Source: Mangrovimonas aestuarii (GTDB lineage: Bacteria > Bacteroidota > Bacteroidia > Flavobacteriales > Flavobacteriaceae). From it: a stretch of DNA of 64,000 bases. The DNA lies in the NCBI RefSeq assembly GCF_028767185.1, contig NZ_JARACK010000006.1, positions 62,001 to 126,000 of the forward strand. Reading direction: 5' to 3'. This document shows positions 31,777 to 40,769 of the stretch, piece after piece (the stretch's first letter is position 1; each line of letters opens with the position of its first letter). The notes beneath the pieces are model-generated. The model had not been told where the DNA came from. It did not search any database and saw nothing but the letters and a program-made list of their open reading frames with translations. Both the position numbers and the translations under genes were made by a program.

Positions 31777-34167
31777 ATGTTTGCCATTTTTAAGAAAGAG
31801 ATTAATTCATTTTTTGCTTCACCAATTGGCTATTTGGTAATTGCTATTTTCCTTTTGCTCAACGGATTGTTTCTTTGGTTATTTAAGGGAGAATTCAATG
31901 TTTTGGATTATGGCTTTGCCGATCTTTCGTCTTTCTTTTTATTAGCGCCTTGGATTCTTATTTTCCTTATCCCTGCAGTTTGTATGCGCAGTTTTTCCGA
32001 TGAGAAAAAACAAGGCACCCTAGAGCTTTTGTTAACGAAACCAGTTTCCCACTTTCAGATTGTTTTTGGAAAATATTTAGGCGCTTTATCACTTATACTT
32101 TTAGCACTGCTCCCCACCCTGCTTTACGTTTATACCGTTTACCAACTTGGAAATCCAACAGGTAATTTGGATATGGGAAGTACTTTAGGATCGTATTTTG
32201 GTTTGTTATTTTTGGTTATGGCTTACACCTCAATAGGAATTTTCGCCTCAACCTTAAGTGATAATCAAATTGTAGCTTTTATTACTGCTGTATTTCTTTG
32301 CTTTTTCTTCTACATAGGTTTTGAAGGTATTGGAGATTTTACATCGAGTACTTTTATTGAACAGCTAGGTATGAGTTCTCATTTTAAGAGTATGGGGCGT
32401 GGCGTTATAGACACCCGTGACCTGATTTACTTTTTGAGTATTACAACTTTTTTTATTTTCCTTACGGTAAAGCAAATCAATAATAAGCATAAAGGAATGA
32501 AATCTTGGCTTCATTTCTTACCGTTACCAATTGGACTTATCGTTTTGAACATCTTTACCCATGGGATTTACAAACGTTTCGACCTTACTACCGACAATCG
32601 TTACACTTTAAGTGATGCTGTTATAGAAATTATTGAAGCTGCTAATGCTCCCATTATTGTAGATGTATTCCTTAAAGGTGATGATTTCCCAGCTGAGTTC
32701 AGAAGGCTTCAAGCAGAAACCAAGCAAATGTTGGAAGAGTTCGCTTCATACAACAGCAATATCAAATTCAGTTTTATCAATCCACTGGAAGACGAATCAA
32801 CTCGTGAAAGAAATATTGAACAACTTAACCAACGTGGTTTAACACCTATGCAACTAAGTGTTCAGCAGAGCGGTAAAACAAGTCAGGAAGTTATTTTTCC
32901 TTGGGCTTTGGCTAGTTATGGTGATGTAACCATAAAAATCCCATTGGTAAAAAATACTTTGGGAGCTACACAGCAAGAATTGGTCAACAACTCTGTTCAG
33001 CATTTGGAATATGCTTTTGCTGACGGATTCAGCAAACTGATTTTCCCTAAAAAAAGAAAAATTGCCGTTCTTAAAGGTAACGGTGAGTTACCAGACCAAA
33101 ATATAGCCGATTTCATATCTACACTAAAGGATTATTATTTCATTGCTCCATTTACTTTAGACAGTGTAGCTACTGTACCTCAGAAGAGTTTAGATGCTCT
33201 TGAGGAATTCGACATGGTTATTGCGGCAAAACCCACAAAAGCATTTACCGAAGAAGAAAAGTTTGTTCTGGACCAATACACCATGAACGGTGGAAAAAGC
33301 CTTTGGTTGGTAGACGCTGTTGCTATAGATAAGGATAGCCTTTACAACGATACTGGTACAGCTGTAGCAATTCCTATGGATCTCAACCTAACTGACTACT
33401 TCTTTAAATATGGTATCCGTGTCAACCCTGTTATTACAAGCTCGATGTATTCTGCAGCGTTGACATTGGCAATGGGCGAAGGTAGCCAGGCACAATTTAA
33501 ACCGTTTCCTTGGCCATATTCGCCTTTGGCTACAAGCGAAGACAATCACCCGATTGTTTATAACACCAATTTGGTAAAGTTTGACTTTGCCAACCAAATA
33601 GACACTTTAAGCAAAACTGAAAACGTTAAGAAAACTGTTCTTTTAAAAACAGCCCCTTTAACGACTTTGGAAGGAACACCCAAGGAAATCAGTTTGGATG
33701 TTGTTACTCAAAAGCCAGACCCTGCCAAATTCAACAAAGGTAGCCAGAATTTAGCTGTACTTTTAGAAGGGCAATTCACTTCGGTCTACAACAACCGAAT
33801 CCCTCCGCTTGATTTAAATGACAATAAAAAAACAAGTGTTCCAACAAAAATGATTGTTATAGCAGATGGTGACGTCATTAAAAATGAAGTAGGTCGTAGC
33901 GGTCCTCAAGAACTTGGTTTCGACAGAAGCACCGGACAGGTATTTGGAAACAAGGAATTCCTCTTAAATGCCGTTAATTACCTTCTAGACGATACCGGAC
34001 TTATAAACATTCGTTCCAAAGAAGTAGCGATTGCATTTCTAGATCAGGAAAAAATAGCTGACCAAAAAAACAAATGGAGGCTCTTAAACATCGCATTACC
34101 ACTATCTTTATTGGCACTCTTTGGTTTTATATTTAATTTCTTGAGACGAAAAAAATACGCTCACTAG
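31777..34167 (+). CDS. gldFG: GldF-GldG fusion, gliding-motility ABC transporter permease and auxiliary protein
   Basis: This single 796-residue frame joins two proteins usually encoded separately. Residues 1-240 are the GldF permease, with six membrane segments and the motif SFSDEKKQGTLELLLTKPVS. Residues 241-796 are GldG: an N-terminal membrane segment (PIGLIVLNIFTHG), the RFDLTTDNRYTLS start of its soluble part, and a C-terminal membrane segment. There is no stop codon at the junction (32488-32500), and Met241 at 32497 sits where GldG would start. GldF, GldG and the ATPase GldA form an ABC transporter linked to gliding in flavobacteria. The topology fits a fusion. gldA is not in the window; dnaN follows. 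Confidence 0.9.
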   Translation: MFAIFKKEINSFFASPIGYLVIAIFLLLNGLFLWLFKGEFNVLDYGFADLSSFFLLAPWILIFLIPAVCMRSFSDEKKQGTLELLLTKPVSHFQIVFGKYLGALSLILLALLPTLLYVYTVYQLGNPTGNLDMGSTLGSYFGLLFLVMAYTSIGIFASTLSDNQIVAFITAVFLCFFFYIGFEGIGDFTSSTFIEQLGMSSHFKSMGRGVIDTRDLIYFLSITTFFIFLTVKQINNKHKGMKSWLHFLPLPIGLIVLNIFTHGIYKRFDLTTDNRYTLSDAVIEIIEAANAPIIVDVFLKGDDFPAEFRRLQAETKQMLEEFASYNSNIKFSFINPLEDESTRERNIEQLNQRGLTPMQLSVQQSGKTSQEVIFPWALASYGDVTIKIPLVKNTLGATQQELVNNSVQHLEYAFADGFSKLIFPKKRKIAVLKGNGELPDQNIADFISTLKDYYFIAPFTLDSVATVPQKSLDALEEFDMVIAAKPTKAFTEEEKFVLDQYTMNGGKSLWLVDAVAIDKDSLYNDTGTAVAIPMDLNLTDYFFKYGIRVNPVITSSMYSAALTLAMGEGSQAQFKPFPWPYSPLATSEDNHPIVYNTNLVKFDFANQIDTLSKTENVKKTVLLKTAPLTTLEGTPKEISLDVVTQKPDPAKFNKGSQNLAVLLEGQFTSVYNNRIPPLDLNDNKKTSVPTKMIVIADGDVIKNEVGRSGPQELGFDRSTGQVFGNKEFLLNAVNYLLDDTGLINIRSKEVAIAFLDQEKIADQKNKWRLLNIALPLSLLALFGFIFNFLRRKKYAH

Positions 34168-34206
34168 ATGTTGATAAGTTTGTTTCCTAGATTAGTATTG
34201 AAAGGA

Positions 34207-34214
34207 TATATTTG
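34207..34214 (+). promoter_or_regulatory. -7 box of dnaN
   Basis: TATATTTG exactly matches TAnnTTTG and lies 39 bases before the dnaN start. The -33 region is weak. Confidence 0.6.
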
Positions 34215-34253
34215 TAATAATCAACCTAGAACATTAATTTTTTACAGATACAA

Positions 34254-35372
34254 ATGAAGTTTATAGTATCCAGTACGTATTTATTAAAACAGTTACAGGT
34301 ATTGGGTGGCGTTATTAACAGTTCGAACACCCTACCTATTTTAGACAACTTCCTTTTTGAACTTAAACAATCCCAACTAATCGTATCGGCCAGTGATTTA
34401 GAAACGACTATGTCGGCTACATTAGACGTGGAAAGCGACAGCGAAGGCAGCATTGCCATTCCTGCCAGATTGTTATTGGATACCTTAAAGACATTTCCAG
34501 AGCAACCGTTGACTTTTATCGTAGAGGATAACAATACGATTGAAATCAGTTCAAATCACGGTAAATATGCTTTAGCATACGCTGACGGAAACGAATTCCC
34601 TAAGGCCGTTACTTTAGAAGACCCAAGCTCTACAACCATTTTAGGAGACGTATTGGCTACTGCTATCAGCAAGACCATTTTTGCTGCTGGTAACGACGAT
34701 TTACGCCCTGTGATGAGTGGTGTGTTCTTCCAGTTCTCAACTGAAGGATTAACGTTTGTTGCTACCGATGCCCACAAACTTGTAAAATATACTCGTGAAG
34801 ATGTTAAAGCATCTCAGCAAGCGGAATTCATCATGCCTAAAAAACCTTTGAATCTTTTAAAAGGTATTTTGGCAGGAAGTGAAGAAGAAGTAACTATTGA
34901 GTACAACAACTCAAACGCTAAATTTACTTTTGAAAACACTGTATTGATCTGTAGATTGATTGATGGGAAATATCCTAACTACGAAGCAGTAATCCCTAAG
35001 GAAAATCCTAACAAACTTACAATAGACCGTTCTCAGTTCTTAAGTTCTGTAAAGCGTGTTTCTATTTTCTCTAACAAAACTACGCACCAAATTCGTTTAA
35101 AAGTTGCTGGTGCCGAACTTAATATTTCTGCTGAAGACATTGATTACAGCAATAAGGCTGAAGAGCGCTTAACTTGTGACTATCAAGGTGACGATATGCA
35201 AATTGGGTTCAACTCACGTTTCCTCGTAGAAATGTTGAACAACTTAAGTTCAGACGATGTACAGTTGGAAATGAGTTTACCTAACCGTGCCGGTATCCTT
35301 ACTCCTATTGACGGCTTAGAGGACGGTGAACAGGTTATCATGCTTGTAATGCCAGTAATGCTTAACAGCTAA
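34254..35372 (+). CDS. dnaN: DNA polymerase III beta sliding clamp
   Basis: The beta clamp encircles DNA and tethers the replicative polymerase. The 372-residue protein has the three similar domains of the bacterial clamp and starts MKFIVSSTYLLKQLQVLGGVI, as family members do. It shares the domain-2 sequence FVATDAHKLVKY and ends with the typical MLVMPVMLN segment near the C-terminus, which forms the peptide-binding pocket. It has a good -7 box 39 bases upstream and a strong terminator after the stop. In this window it lies beside gldFG rather than next to dnaA. Confidence 0.97.
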   Translation: MKFIVSSTYLLKQLQVLGGVINSSNTLPILDNFLFELKQSQLIVSASDLETTMSATLDVESDSEGSIAIPARLLLDTLKTFPEQPLTFIVEDNNTIEISSNHGKYALAYADGNEFPKAVTLEDPSSTTILGDVLATAISKTIFAAGNDDLRPVMSGVFFQFSTEGLTFVATDAHKLVKYTREDVKASQQAEFIMPKKPLNLLKGILAGSEEEVTIEYNNSNAKFTFENTVLICRLIDGKYPNYEAVIPKENPNKLTIDRSQFLSSVKRVSIFSNKTTHQIRLKVAGAELNISAEDIDYSNKAEERLTCDYQGDDMQIGFNSRFLVEMLNNLSSDDVQLEMSLPNRAGILTPIDGLEDGEQVIMLVMPVMLNS

Positions 35373-35395
35373 AACACACCAACTATCATATAAAC

Positions 35396-35425
35396 AAAAA
35401 GCTCACCAAATGGTGAGCTTTTTTA
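35396..35425 (+). terminator. Terminator of dnaN
   Basis: The perfect stem AAAAAGCTCACC with its complement and an AAAT loop ends in a T run. It lies 23 bases past the dnaN stop codon. Confidence 0.92.
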
Positions 35426-35451
35426 TTTTCCTCGATAATAATATAATTTAA

Positions 35452-35793
35452 CTAACTAATAAAATTAAGAGAAAGAGGATATTTGGGCACTTCGCCGTTA
35501 CTCGCTTTTATCGCATTAATAATAGGGAAAATGAACCCTATAAGTCCTATTATAATCAATCCTATAATACCAAGACCTAATAAGAATATCAATGGTATAC
35601 AGATAATGGCATAGATTAACAGGCTTAATTGAAAATTCACAATGCGCTTACCGTGATCATTCATTTGAAATACTTTATCCTTCTGGGTAACCCAAATAAC
35701 CAACGGCACCAATAAACTTCCACAACCAACCACTAAAGTTAATAGTTGTGTTAGATGGGTAATAACTATAAGTTGACGGTCTTCTCGCATCAT
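35452..35793 (-). CDS. DUF4870 family membrane protein
   Basis: This 113-residue protein begins MMREDRQLIVITHLTQLLTLVVGCGSLLVPLVIWVTQKDK, the form typical of DUF4870 proteins. It has three to four membrane segments and the conserved middle MNDHGKRIVNFQLSLLIYAII. Its function is unknown. The second Met (35790) is equally possible as the start. It is not obviously in an operon: the YeeE-pair operon ends 67 bases upstream. Confidence 0.85.
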   Translation of the reverse strand: MMREDRQLIVITHLTQLLTLVVGCGSLLVPLVIWVTQKDKVFQMNDHGKRIVNFQLSLLIYAIICIPLIFLLGLGIIGLIIIGLIGFIFPIINAIKASNGEVPKYPLSLNFIS

Positions 35794-35860
35794 TGAAAAA
35801 ATTTCTATTTATCAATTTGACGCAAGTTTTGCCTAAATGTTACGCTCTCTTTCTAAATTA

Positions 35861-36274
35861 TTAGTGTGGCAGCTTATTTTTAACCAATCCGTACACTAAA
35901 GTTCCTAGAGTAGCTCCTATCAAAACTAAAATAACCGGATAAAATCCCGCTCCTATCAAAATGAATATAGGTCCTGGACAAGCACCTACCAAGGCCCATC
36001 CCAAACCGAAAATAATTCCACCAAACATATAGCGGTAAAACGATTTGTCTTTAGGAGAAATAATAATTGGGTTTCCATCAACAGACTTTACCTTGAACTT
36101 CTTAATCAATGTAGTAAACAATACCCCAAATGCCAAAGCTGTTCCAATTATCCCATACATATGAAATGATTCAAATCGGAACATTTCATAAATTCTAAAC
36201 CAAGAAGCTGCTTCCGACTTGTACAGTACAACTCCAAAAATCAATCCAATAATAATGTATAATAACTTTTTCAT
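35861..36274 (-). CDS. YeeE/YedE-type sulfur transporter subunit (DUF6691, PmpB-like half)
   Basis: This 137-residue membrane protein is one half of a two-gene sulfur importer. It has four membrane segments and the conserved motif ALVGACPGP (about residues 97-105), whose cysteine corresponds to the Cys that handles thiosulfate in YeeE. In E. coli-type YeeE both halves lie on one chain. Here they are split, as in the PmpA/PmpB pair. The gene begins four bases after its partner ends, so they form one operon, probably driven from the promoter with the GTAAC-N4-GTTAC site upstream. Confidence 0.82.
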   Translation of the reverse strand: MKKLLYIIIGLIFGVVLYKSEAASWFRIYEMFRFESFHMYGIIGTALAFGVLFTTLIKKFKVKSVDGNPIIISPKDKSFYRYMFGGIIFGLGWALVGACPGPIFILIGAGFYPVILVLIGATLGTLVYGLVKNKLPH

Positions 36275-36278
36275 CTGC

Positions 36279-36833
36279 TTAGAAAATTAAAGGGAACAAC
36301 AAGTGAACCATTACCAATCCACCAATAAAAAATCCAACAACGGCAATTAACGATGGTAATTGTAGATTACTCAATCCTGAGATAGCGTGACCAGAAGTAC
36401 ATCCTCCAGCATAACGCGCTCCAAAACCAACCAAGAAACCACCTATCAACAAAATGGCCAATACCTTAATGTCTCCCAATGCTTCCAATGAGAATAGCTC
36501 TAAAGGTAAATAGGCGTTATCTGCAGATATGTTCAATTGTCCCAACGAAGCTTTTGTAGCTTCACTAATAGCAGGCATGTCACCTCCCGATAAATAGTGA
36601 GCTCCAATAAACCCACCAACAGTAGCACCAACAACTACTAGCAGATTCCAGATGTCGGCCTTCCAGTCAAATCGGAAAAAGTCACTTACTTTTCCTGCTC
36701 CTCCAATAGAACACAAAGTTCTTAAGTTAGACGACATTCCAAATCGTTTGCCTACTAAAAGCAGGGCCAGCATAATCAATGCAATTAAAAATCCCGACAC
36801 ATACCATGGCCAGGGCTGTAAAATAAACTCCAT
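36279..36833 (-). CDS. YeeE/YedE-type sulfur transporter subunit (PmpA-like half)
   Basis: This 184-residue membrane protein has five or six hydrophobic segments and the family motif GARYAGGCTSGHAISGLSN, with a conserved cysteine that in YeeE helps move thiosulfate across the membrane. Its own second Cys (LRTLCSIGG) is also seen in relatives. It is the first gene of the two-gene operon. The promoter region upstream holds a TATTTTTG box and a GTAAC-N4-GTTAC palindrome. Uptake of thiosulfate or related sulfur species is inferred from the family. Confidence 0.85.
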   Translation of the reverse strand: MEFILQPWPWYVSGFLIALIMLALLLVGKRFGMSSNLRTLCSIGGAGKVSDFFRFDWKADIWNLLVVVGATVGGFIGAHYLSGGDMPAISEATKASLGQLNISADNAYLPLELFSLEALGDIKVLAILLIGGFLVGFGARYAGGCTSGHAISGLSNLQLPSLIAVVGFFIGGLVMVHLLFPLIF

Positions 36834-36920
36834 ACTTATTTTTAAAATTAGTCTACAAAAATACGTCCTTTCAAATGCTCTTAAAAGGATTCTTTATAAG
36901 ATTTACAGTTGAAAAGAGCG

Positions 36921-36964
36921 CAAAAATAAAGCAGAGTAATGGCCTTTATTGTAACTTAGGTTAC
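36921..36964 (-). promoter_or_regulatory. Promoter of the sulfur-importer operon with GTAAC-N4-GTTAC operator
   Basis: The minus strand has a -7 box TATTTTTG (36921-36928, exact TAnnTTTG) and, upstream, the palindrome GTAAC-CTAA-GTTAC (36951-36964). The centres are 33 bp apart, so the palindrome lies near -40, the position used by class II activators. The same arrangement occurs at 43196-43239. The regulator is not known; Crp/Fnr-type proteins bind sites of this size. Confidence 0.7.
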
Positions 36965-36979
36965 ACTTGGTAGTGAAAT

Positions 36980-37021
36980 AAAAAAATCCATGATATGCCT
37001 AGAGCCATATTCATGGATTTT
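36980..37021 (-). terminator. Terminator of the RND/DUF2892 operon
   Basis: The arms AAAATCCATGA and TCATGGATTTT form a long stem (one bulge, extended by TATG/CATA) followed by six A/T-strand T residues on the minus strand. It ends the five-gene operon before the sulfur-importer promoter. Confidence 0.8.
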
Positions 37022-37044
37022 GATTTGTTAAATGATTAATCTAA

Positions 37045-37233
37045 TTAATCTTTAACCTTGAACACTTTTTCCAAAATAGTATCCATCAAACACCATTTGG
37101 TCAAGGAAGACTGCAATAGGTTTGCCCCCACAAAGGCAGTAAACCAAAGCCAGTTTTTGCTAACATATATGGCCAATAAAAGACTTATTAAAATAAAGGT
37201 TCCGGCTATTCCTCTAACAATTCTATTCTTCAT
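37045..37233 (-). CDS. DUF2892 (YgaP-like) small membrane protein
   Basis: This 62-residue protein has two membrane segments (residues about 10-24 and 27-42) and the DUF2892 ending (LLQSSLTKWCLMDTILEKVF), which matches the membrane part of the rhodanese YgaP. In YgaP this part sits beside a sulfurtransferase. It is the last gene of the RND operon, 12 bases after the hypothetical gene upstream and just before the terminator. It lies next to the sulfur importer, which supports a shared sulfur-related theme, but its own function is unknown. Confidence 0.75.
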   Translation of the reverse strand: MKNRIVRGIAGTFILISLLLAIYVSKNWLWFTAFVGANLLQSSLTKWCLMDTILEKVFKVKD

Positions 37234-37245
37234 AATTTTTGTGTA

Positions 37246-37560
37246 TTAAAGTTGTTTTTCAATAGGAACCACTATGGCTCTTATTAAATTTTCTGAATCG
37301 AGATTCTCATTATAGGATTTCAAATAATCAAAAAGCACCTCAATTTTATCGCTATCAGTAAAGGAAAACATCAATACCGATTCCGCTCCACTTTGTTCAC
37401 CTGGAAACCAACTGTTTATCTTTAGTAGCGCGCCAGCCAACTTATGTCCAGCAATATCAGCACTGCTAAAACTTTCAATATCTGCTTTTTTAAACAGTTT
37501 AAGAACAACTTCTTTATACTCTTCAACAGTAGTGACTATAACTAATTTTATGTCTTTCAT
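37246..37560 (-). CDS. Hypothetical protein, possibly PII/CutA-like
   Basis: This 104-residue protein reads as a ferredoxin-like beta-alpha-beta unit: IKLVIVTTVEEYKEVVLKLFKKADI, then SFSSADIAGHK and a strand VLMFSFTDSDKIEVLFDYLKSYN, ending IRAIVVPIEKQL. That pattern and its place directly after an RND pump suggest a PII/CutA-like or DUF3240-like protein, families often found beside RND metal pumps. I do not see a T-loop or metal site with certainty, so this is a guess. It starts one base after the RND gene's stop codon. Confidence 0.5.
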   Translation of the reverse strand: MKDIKLVIVTTVEEYKEVVLKLFKKADIESFSSADIAGHKLAGALLKINSWFPGEQSGAESVLMFSFTDSDKIEVLFDYLKSYNENLDSENLIRAIVVPIEKQL

Positions 37561-37561
37561 T

Positions 37562-40500
37562 TTATCTGTGATTTTTTCTTTCTATTAGATAATATATTAA
37601 TGGAACGACGAGCAAAGTCAATATTGTAGACACAATGGTACCTCCCATTAAGGAGATGGCTAACCCTTGGAAAATAGGATCAAACAGAATAACGAAAGCG
37701 CCAATTACCACGGTTCCTGCAGTAAGCAATATTGGTGTTGTCCTAACCGCTCCTGCTTCAATAACAGCTTGTTTTAATGGTACTCCTTCATCCAATCTTA
37801 AATTGATAAAATCAATAAGCAGCACAGAATTTCTAACCATTATCCCAGCAAGGGCAATCATACCTATAAATGAAGTAGCTGTAAAAAACGCTCCTAACAT
37901 CCAGTGCCCTAGCACAATTCCTACCAAGGAAAGAGGTATAGCTACCATCATTACTATTGGTGCCTTAAAGTTTTGGAACCAACCTACAATAAGCATATAA
38001 ATAATAACAATCACCCCAAGGAAAGCCATACCTAAATCGCGAAACACTTCTAGGGTTATTTGCCATTCTCCATCCCACTTTACAGTAAAATCATTCTCAA
38101 AATCAGGTTGTTTTATGTAAAGTTCATTGATATTATAGCCTTCTGGCAATTCAATGGCCTTGAGTTTATCTTCCATTCCCAAAATCGCATATACTGGGCT
38201 TTCCAGTTTACCAGCCATATCGGCCATAACATAGACTACTCGTTTTTGGTTTTTTCTGTAAATGCTCTTATCTGCAATTTTTTCCTTAACTTCTACAAAA
38301 TCACCAATAGGTGCCATATTCCCTTGCTGTGTTTTTACTTTCAAGCCTTTAATATCACTTAGAGCAGACTTTTCTTTTTCATCCAAAGCCAACACTAAAC
38401 CTATTTGATTTGAAGCCTTTTCATCGTACAATGTGGTAATGGAACGCTCCCCTAAAACCATATTCATGGTATAAACAATCTGCTGTGGTGTTACCCCATA
38501 TAACATGGCTTTTTCCTTGTCGACAACAAACTCATACTCTGTTTGATTCCCTTCCACCATCCAGTCAACGTCTACTACATCAGCAGTATTTGTTAAAATA
38601 TCTTTAACCTGTTGAGCTACTTCCATTTGCTTATCATAATCTGGACCATAAATCTCGGCAACAATGGTAGAGAGAACTGGAGGTCCAGGTGGAACCTCAA
38701 CCAATTTCACATTGGCGTGATACTTAGCTGCAATACGCTGAATTTCGGGTCTGAATTCTTTAACAATATCATGACTTTGTTTACTTCTATCATGCTTATC
38801 GGTAAGGTTCACTTGAATATCGGCCATATTACTTCCTCCACGTAAATCATAGTGACGCACCAACCCGTTAAAGGTTATTGGCGCAGAGGTTCCCACATAA
38901 CTTTGGTAATTAACCACCTCTGTTCTAGTGGCCAAATATTGCGAAATCTCTTTAGCAACTACTGCTGTACGTTCTAAAGTAGTTCCTTCGGGCATATCGA
39001 TAACTAGCTGAAATTCATTTTTATTATCGAAAGGGAGCATTTTTACCGCTACAGAATTCGTAAAAAACATGCTAAGCGATCCTAACAGCAGGACTATAGT
39101 AACTGCTAAAAATGTCCAACGTTTAAACCTACTTTCAATTAATGGACGCTCCATTTTGTTGTAGATTCTGTAGATGACGCTATCTTCTAAAGGTTTTTCT
39201 TTTTTCTCTTTCTTAGTTCCTTTTTTATCTTTTTCTCTTAAGAACAAGTATCCTAAATAAGGAGTAATTGTCAAGGCTACAAATAGAGAAAGAATCATAG
39301 CTATTGAGGCCCCTATCGGCATAGGGCTCATATAAGGCCCCATCAAACCCGAAACAAATGCCATGGGTAAAACCGAAGCTATAACAGTAAACGTTGCCAG
39401 AATAGTTGGGTTACCCACTTCATTAATTGCATATAAGGCTGCCTGTTTAAACGGTAAACGTTTCATCTTAAAATGCCTATGCATATTTTCGGCAATGATA
39501 ATAGAATCGTCGACGACAATACCCGTTACGAACACCAAAGCAAAAAGCGTAATACGGTTTAAGGTATAATCCAGCATATAATAGCTCAGCAATGTTAATG
39601 CAAACGTGATTGGTACCGATAAAAATACAACCAATCCACCTCGCCAGCCCATGGCCAGCATTACAACAAGTGTTACAGCTACGATGGCTCCTATTAGGTG
39701 CATTAACAGTTCCGACACCTTTTGAGATGCTGTTTCCCCATAATTTCTGGTCACTTCAACATGCACATCATTAGGTAACAATTCTGCTTTAAGATGTTCC
39801 ACCTTTTCCAGAATAACATCAGAGATTTTCATAGCATCTGCCCCTTTTCGCTTGGCTATGGAAATAGTTACAGCTGGATACTCAGAATTATATTTTGAAA
39901 CCTTTTCACTGGCTTGACCAAAACCATGACTCACATAGTCTTTTGGAACCTCTGGACCATCTATCACTGTAGCAATCTGCTTTAAATAAACGGGCTGATT
40001 TTGATTTACACCGACAACTAAGTTCTCCACATCGGTAGCAGATTCTAAAAAACGCCCGGTCTTTACTAAAAATTCACTATCACCCTTATCAAAAGCCCCA
40101 GAATTGAGTTGCTGATTATTAGCTTTAATCATTTCTGTAATAGAAAGCATATCCAAACCACTTTCGGCCATCTTCTCCTTATTAAGAATTACACGAAGCT
40201 CTCTACTGCGCCCGCCTATCTGCTTGGTAATGGCCACGTCGCCTACCTTTTCTATTTCGTCTGTCAGCTCTTCAGCTATTTGCTTAAGTTGATAGTCATC
40301 ATAATTTTCACTCCAAAGAGTAAGTCCCAACATAGGCACATCGTCGATGGCTCTTGTTTTTACCAATGGCATTGTTACCCCTTGGGGCATCATATCCATA
40401 TGCTTGCTTATCTCATTATACAGCTTAACAAATGAACGTTCTATATCTTCACCCACGTAAAACTGTACAATGACCATTCCCTGTTCTTTCATAGATGTGG

Positions 40501-40759
40501 AATACACGTATTCAACCCCATTAATATTGGAGATGATTTTTTCTAAGGGTTTCACCACCCGTGATTCAACCTCTTTAGGGCTTGCCCCTGGATATCCCAC
40601 AAATATATCTGCCATAGGCACATCGATTTGCGGCTCTTCTTCTCTCGGGATTAAAAACGAACTGTACACTCCGATGGCCATAAAAACGACCATCAGCAAA
40701 ACCGTCAGTTTTGACCCGATGAAGCCTTTTGCTATTTTCCCTGCTAATCCTTCTTTCAT
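37562..40759 (-). CDS. RND efflux transporter permease (AcrB superfamily)
   Basis: The frame reaches 40762 at a GTG, but ATG at 40759 follows directly and is preferred (1065 residues). It has the twelve-segment RND architecture with two periplasmic loops: SSFLIPREEEPQIDVPMADIFVGYPGASPKEVE in the first and a TM4 motif LFALVFVTGIVVDDSIIIAEN with the two aspartates that carry protons. The IDVP and E-E-P-Q-I patterns resemble the hydrophobe/amphiphile (HAE) and 'efflux 3' pumps rather than metal pumps. It is the third gene of an operon with TolC and adaptor genes in front. Substrate is unknown. Confidence 0.93.
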   Translation of the reverse strand: MKEGLAGKIAKGFIGSKLTVLLMVVFMAIGVYSSFLIPREEEPQIDVPMADIFVGYPGASPKEVESRVVKPLEKIISNINGVEYVYSTSMKEQGMVIVQFYVGEDIERSFVKLYNEISKHMDMMPQGVTMPLVKTRAIDDVPMLGLTLWSENYDDYQLKQIAEELTDEIEKVGDVAITKQIGGRSRELRVILNKEKMAESGLDMLSITEMIKANNQQLNSGAFDKGDSEFLVKTGRFLESATDVENLVVGVNQNQPVYLKQIATVIDGPEVPKDYVSHGFGQASEKVSKYNSEYPAVTISIAKRKGADAMKISDVILEKVEHLKAELLPNDVHVEVTRNYGETASQKVSELLMHLIGAIVAVTLVVMLAMGWRGGLVVFLSVPITFALTLLSYYMLDYTLNRITLFALVFVTGIVVDDSIIIAENMHRHFKMKRLPFKQAALYAINEVGNPTILATFTVIASVLPMAFVSGLMGPYMSPMPIGASIAMILSLFVALTITPYLGYLFLREKDKKGTKKEKKEKPLEDSVIYRIYNKMERPLIESRFKRWTFLAVTIVLLLGSLSMFFTNSVAVKMLPFDNKNEFQLVIDMPEGTTLERTAVVAKEISQYLATRTEVVNYQSYVGTSAPITFNGLVRHYDLRGGSNMADIQVNLTDKHDRSKQSHDIVKEFRPEIQRIAAKYHANVKLVEVPPGPPVLSTIVAEIYGPDYDKQMEVAQQVKDILTNTADVVDVDWMVEGNQTEYEFVVDKEKAMLYGVTPQQIVYTMNMVLGERSITTLYDEKASNQIGLVLALDEKEKSALSDIKGLKVKTQQGNMAPIGDFVEVKEKIADKSIYRKNQKRVVYVMADMAGKLESPVYAILGMEDKLKAIELPEGYNINELYIKQPDFENDFTVKWDGEWQITLEVFRDLGMAFLGVIVIIYMLIVGWFQNFKAPIVMMVAIPLSLVGIVLGHWMLGAFFTATSFIGMIALAGIMVRNSVLLIDFINLRLDEGVPLKQAVIEAGAVRTTPILLTAGTVVIGAFVILFDPIFQGLAISLMGGTIVSTILTLLVVPLIYYLIERKNHR

Positions 40760-40769
40760 CACCTATTTC

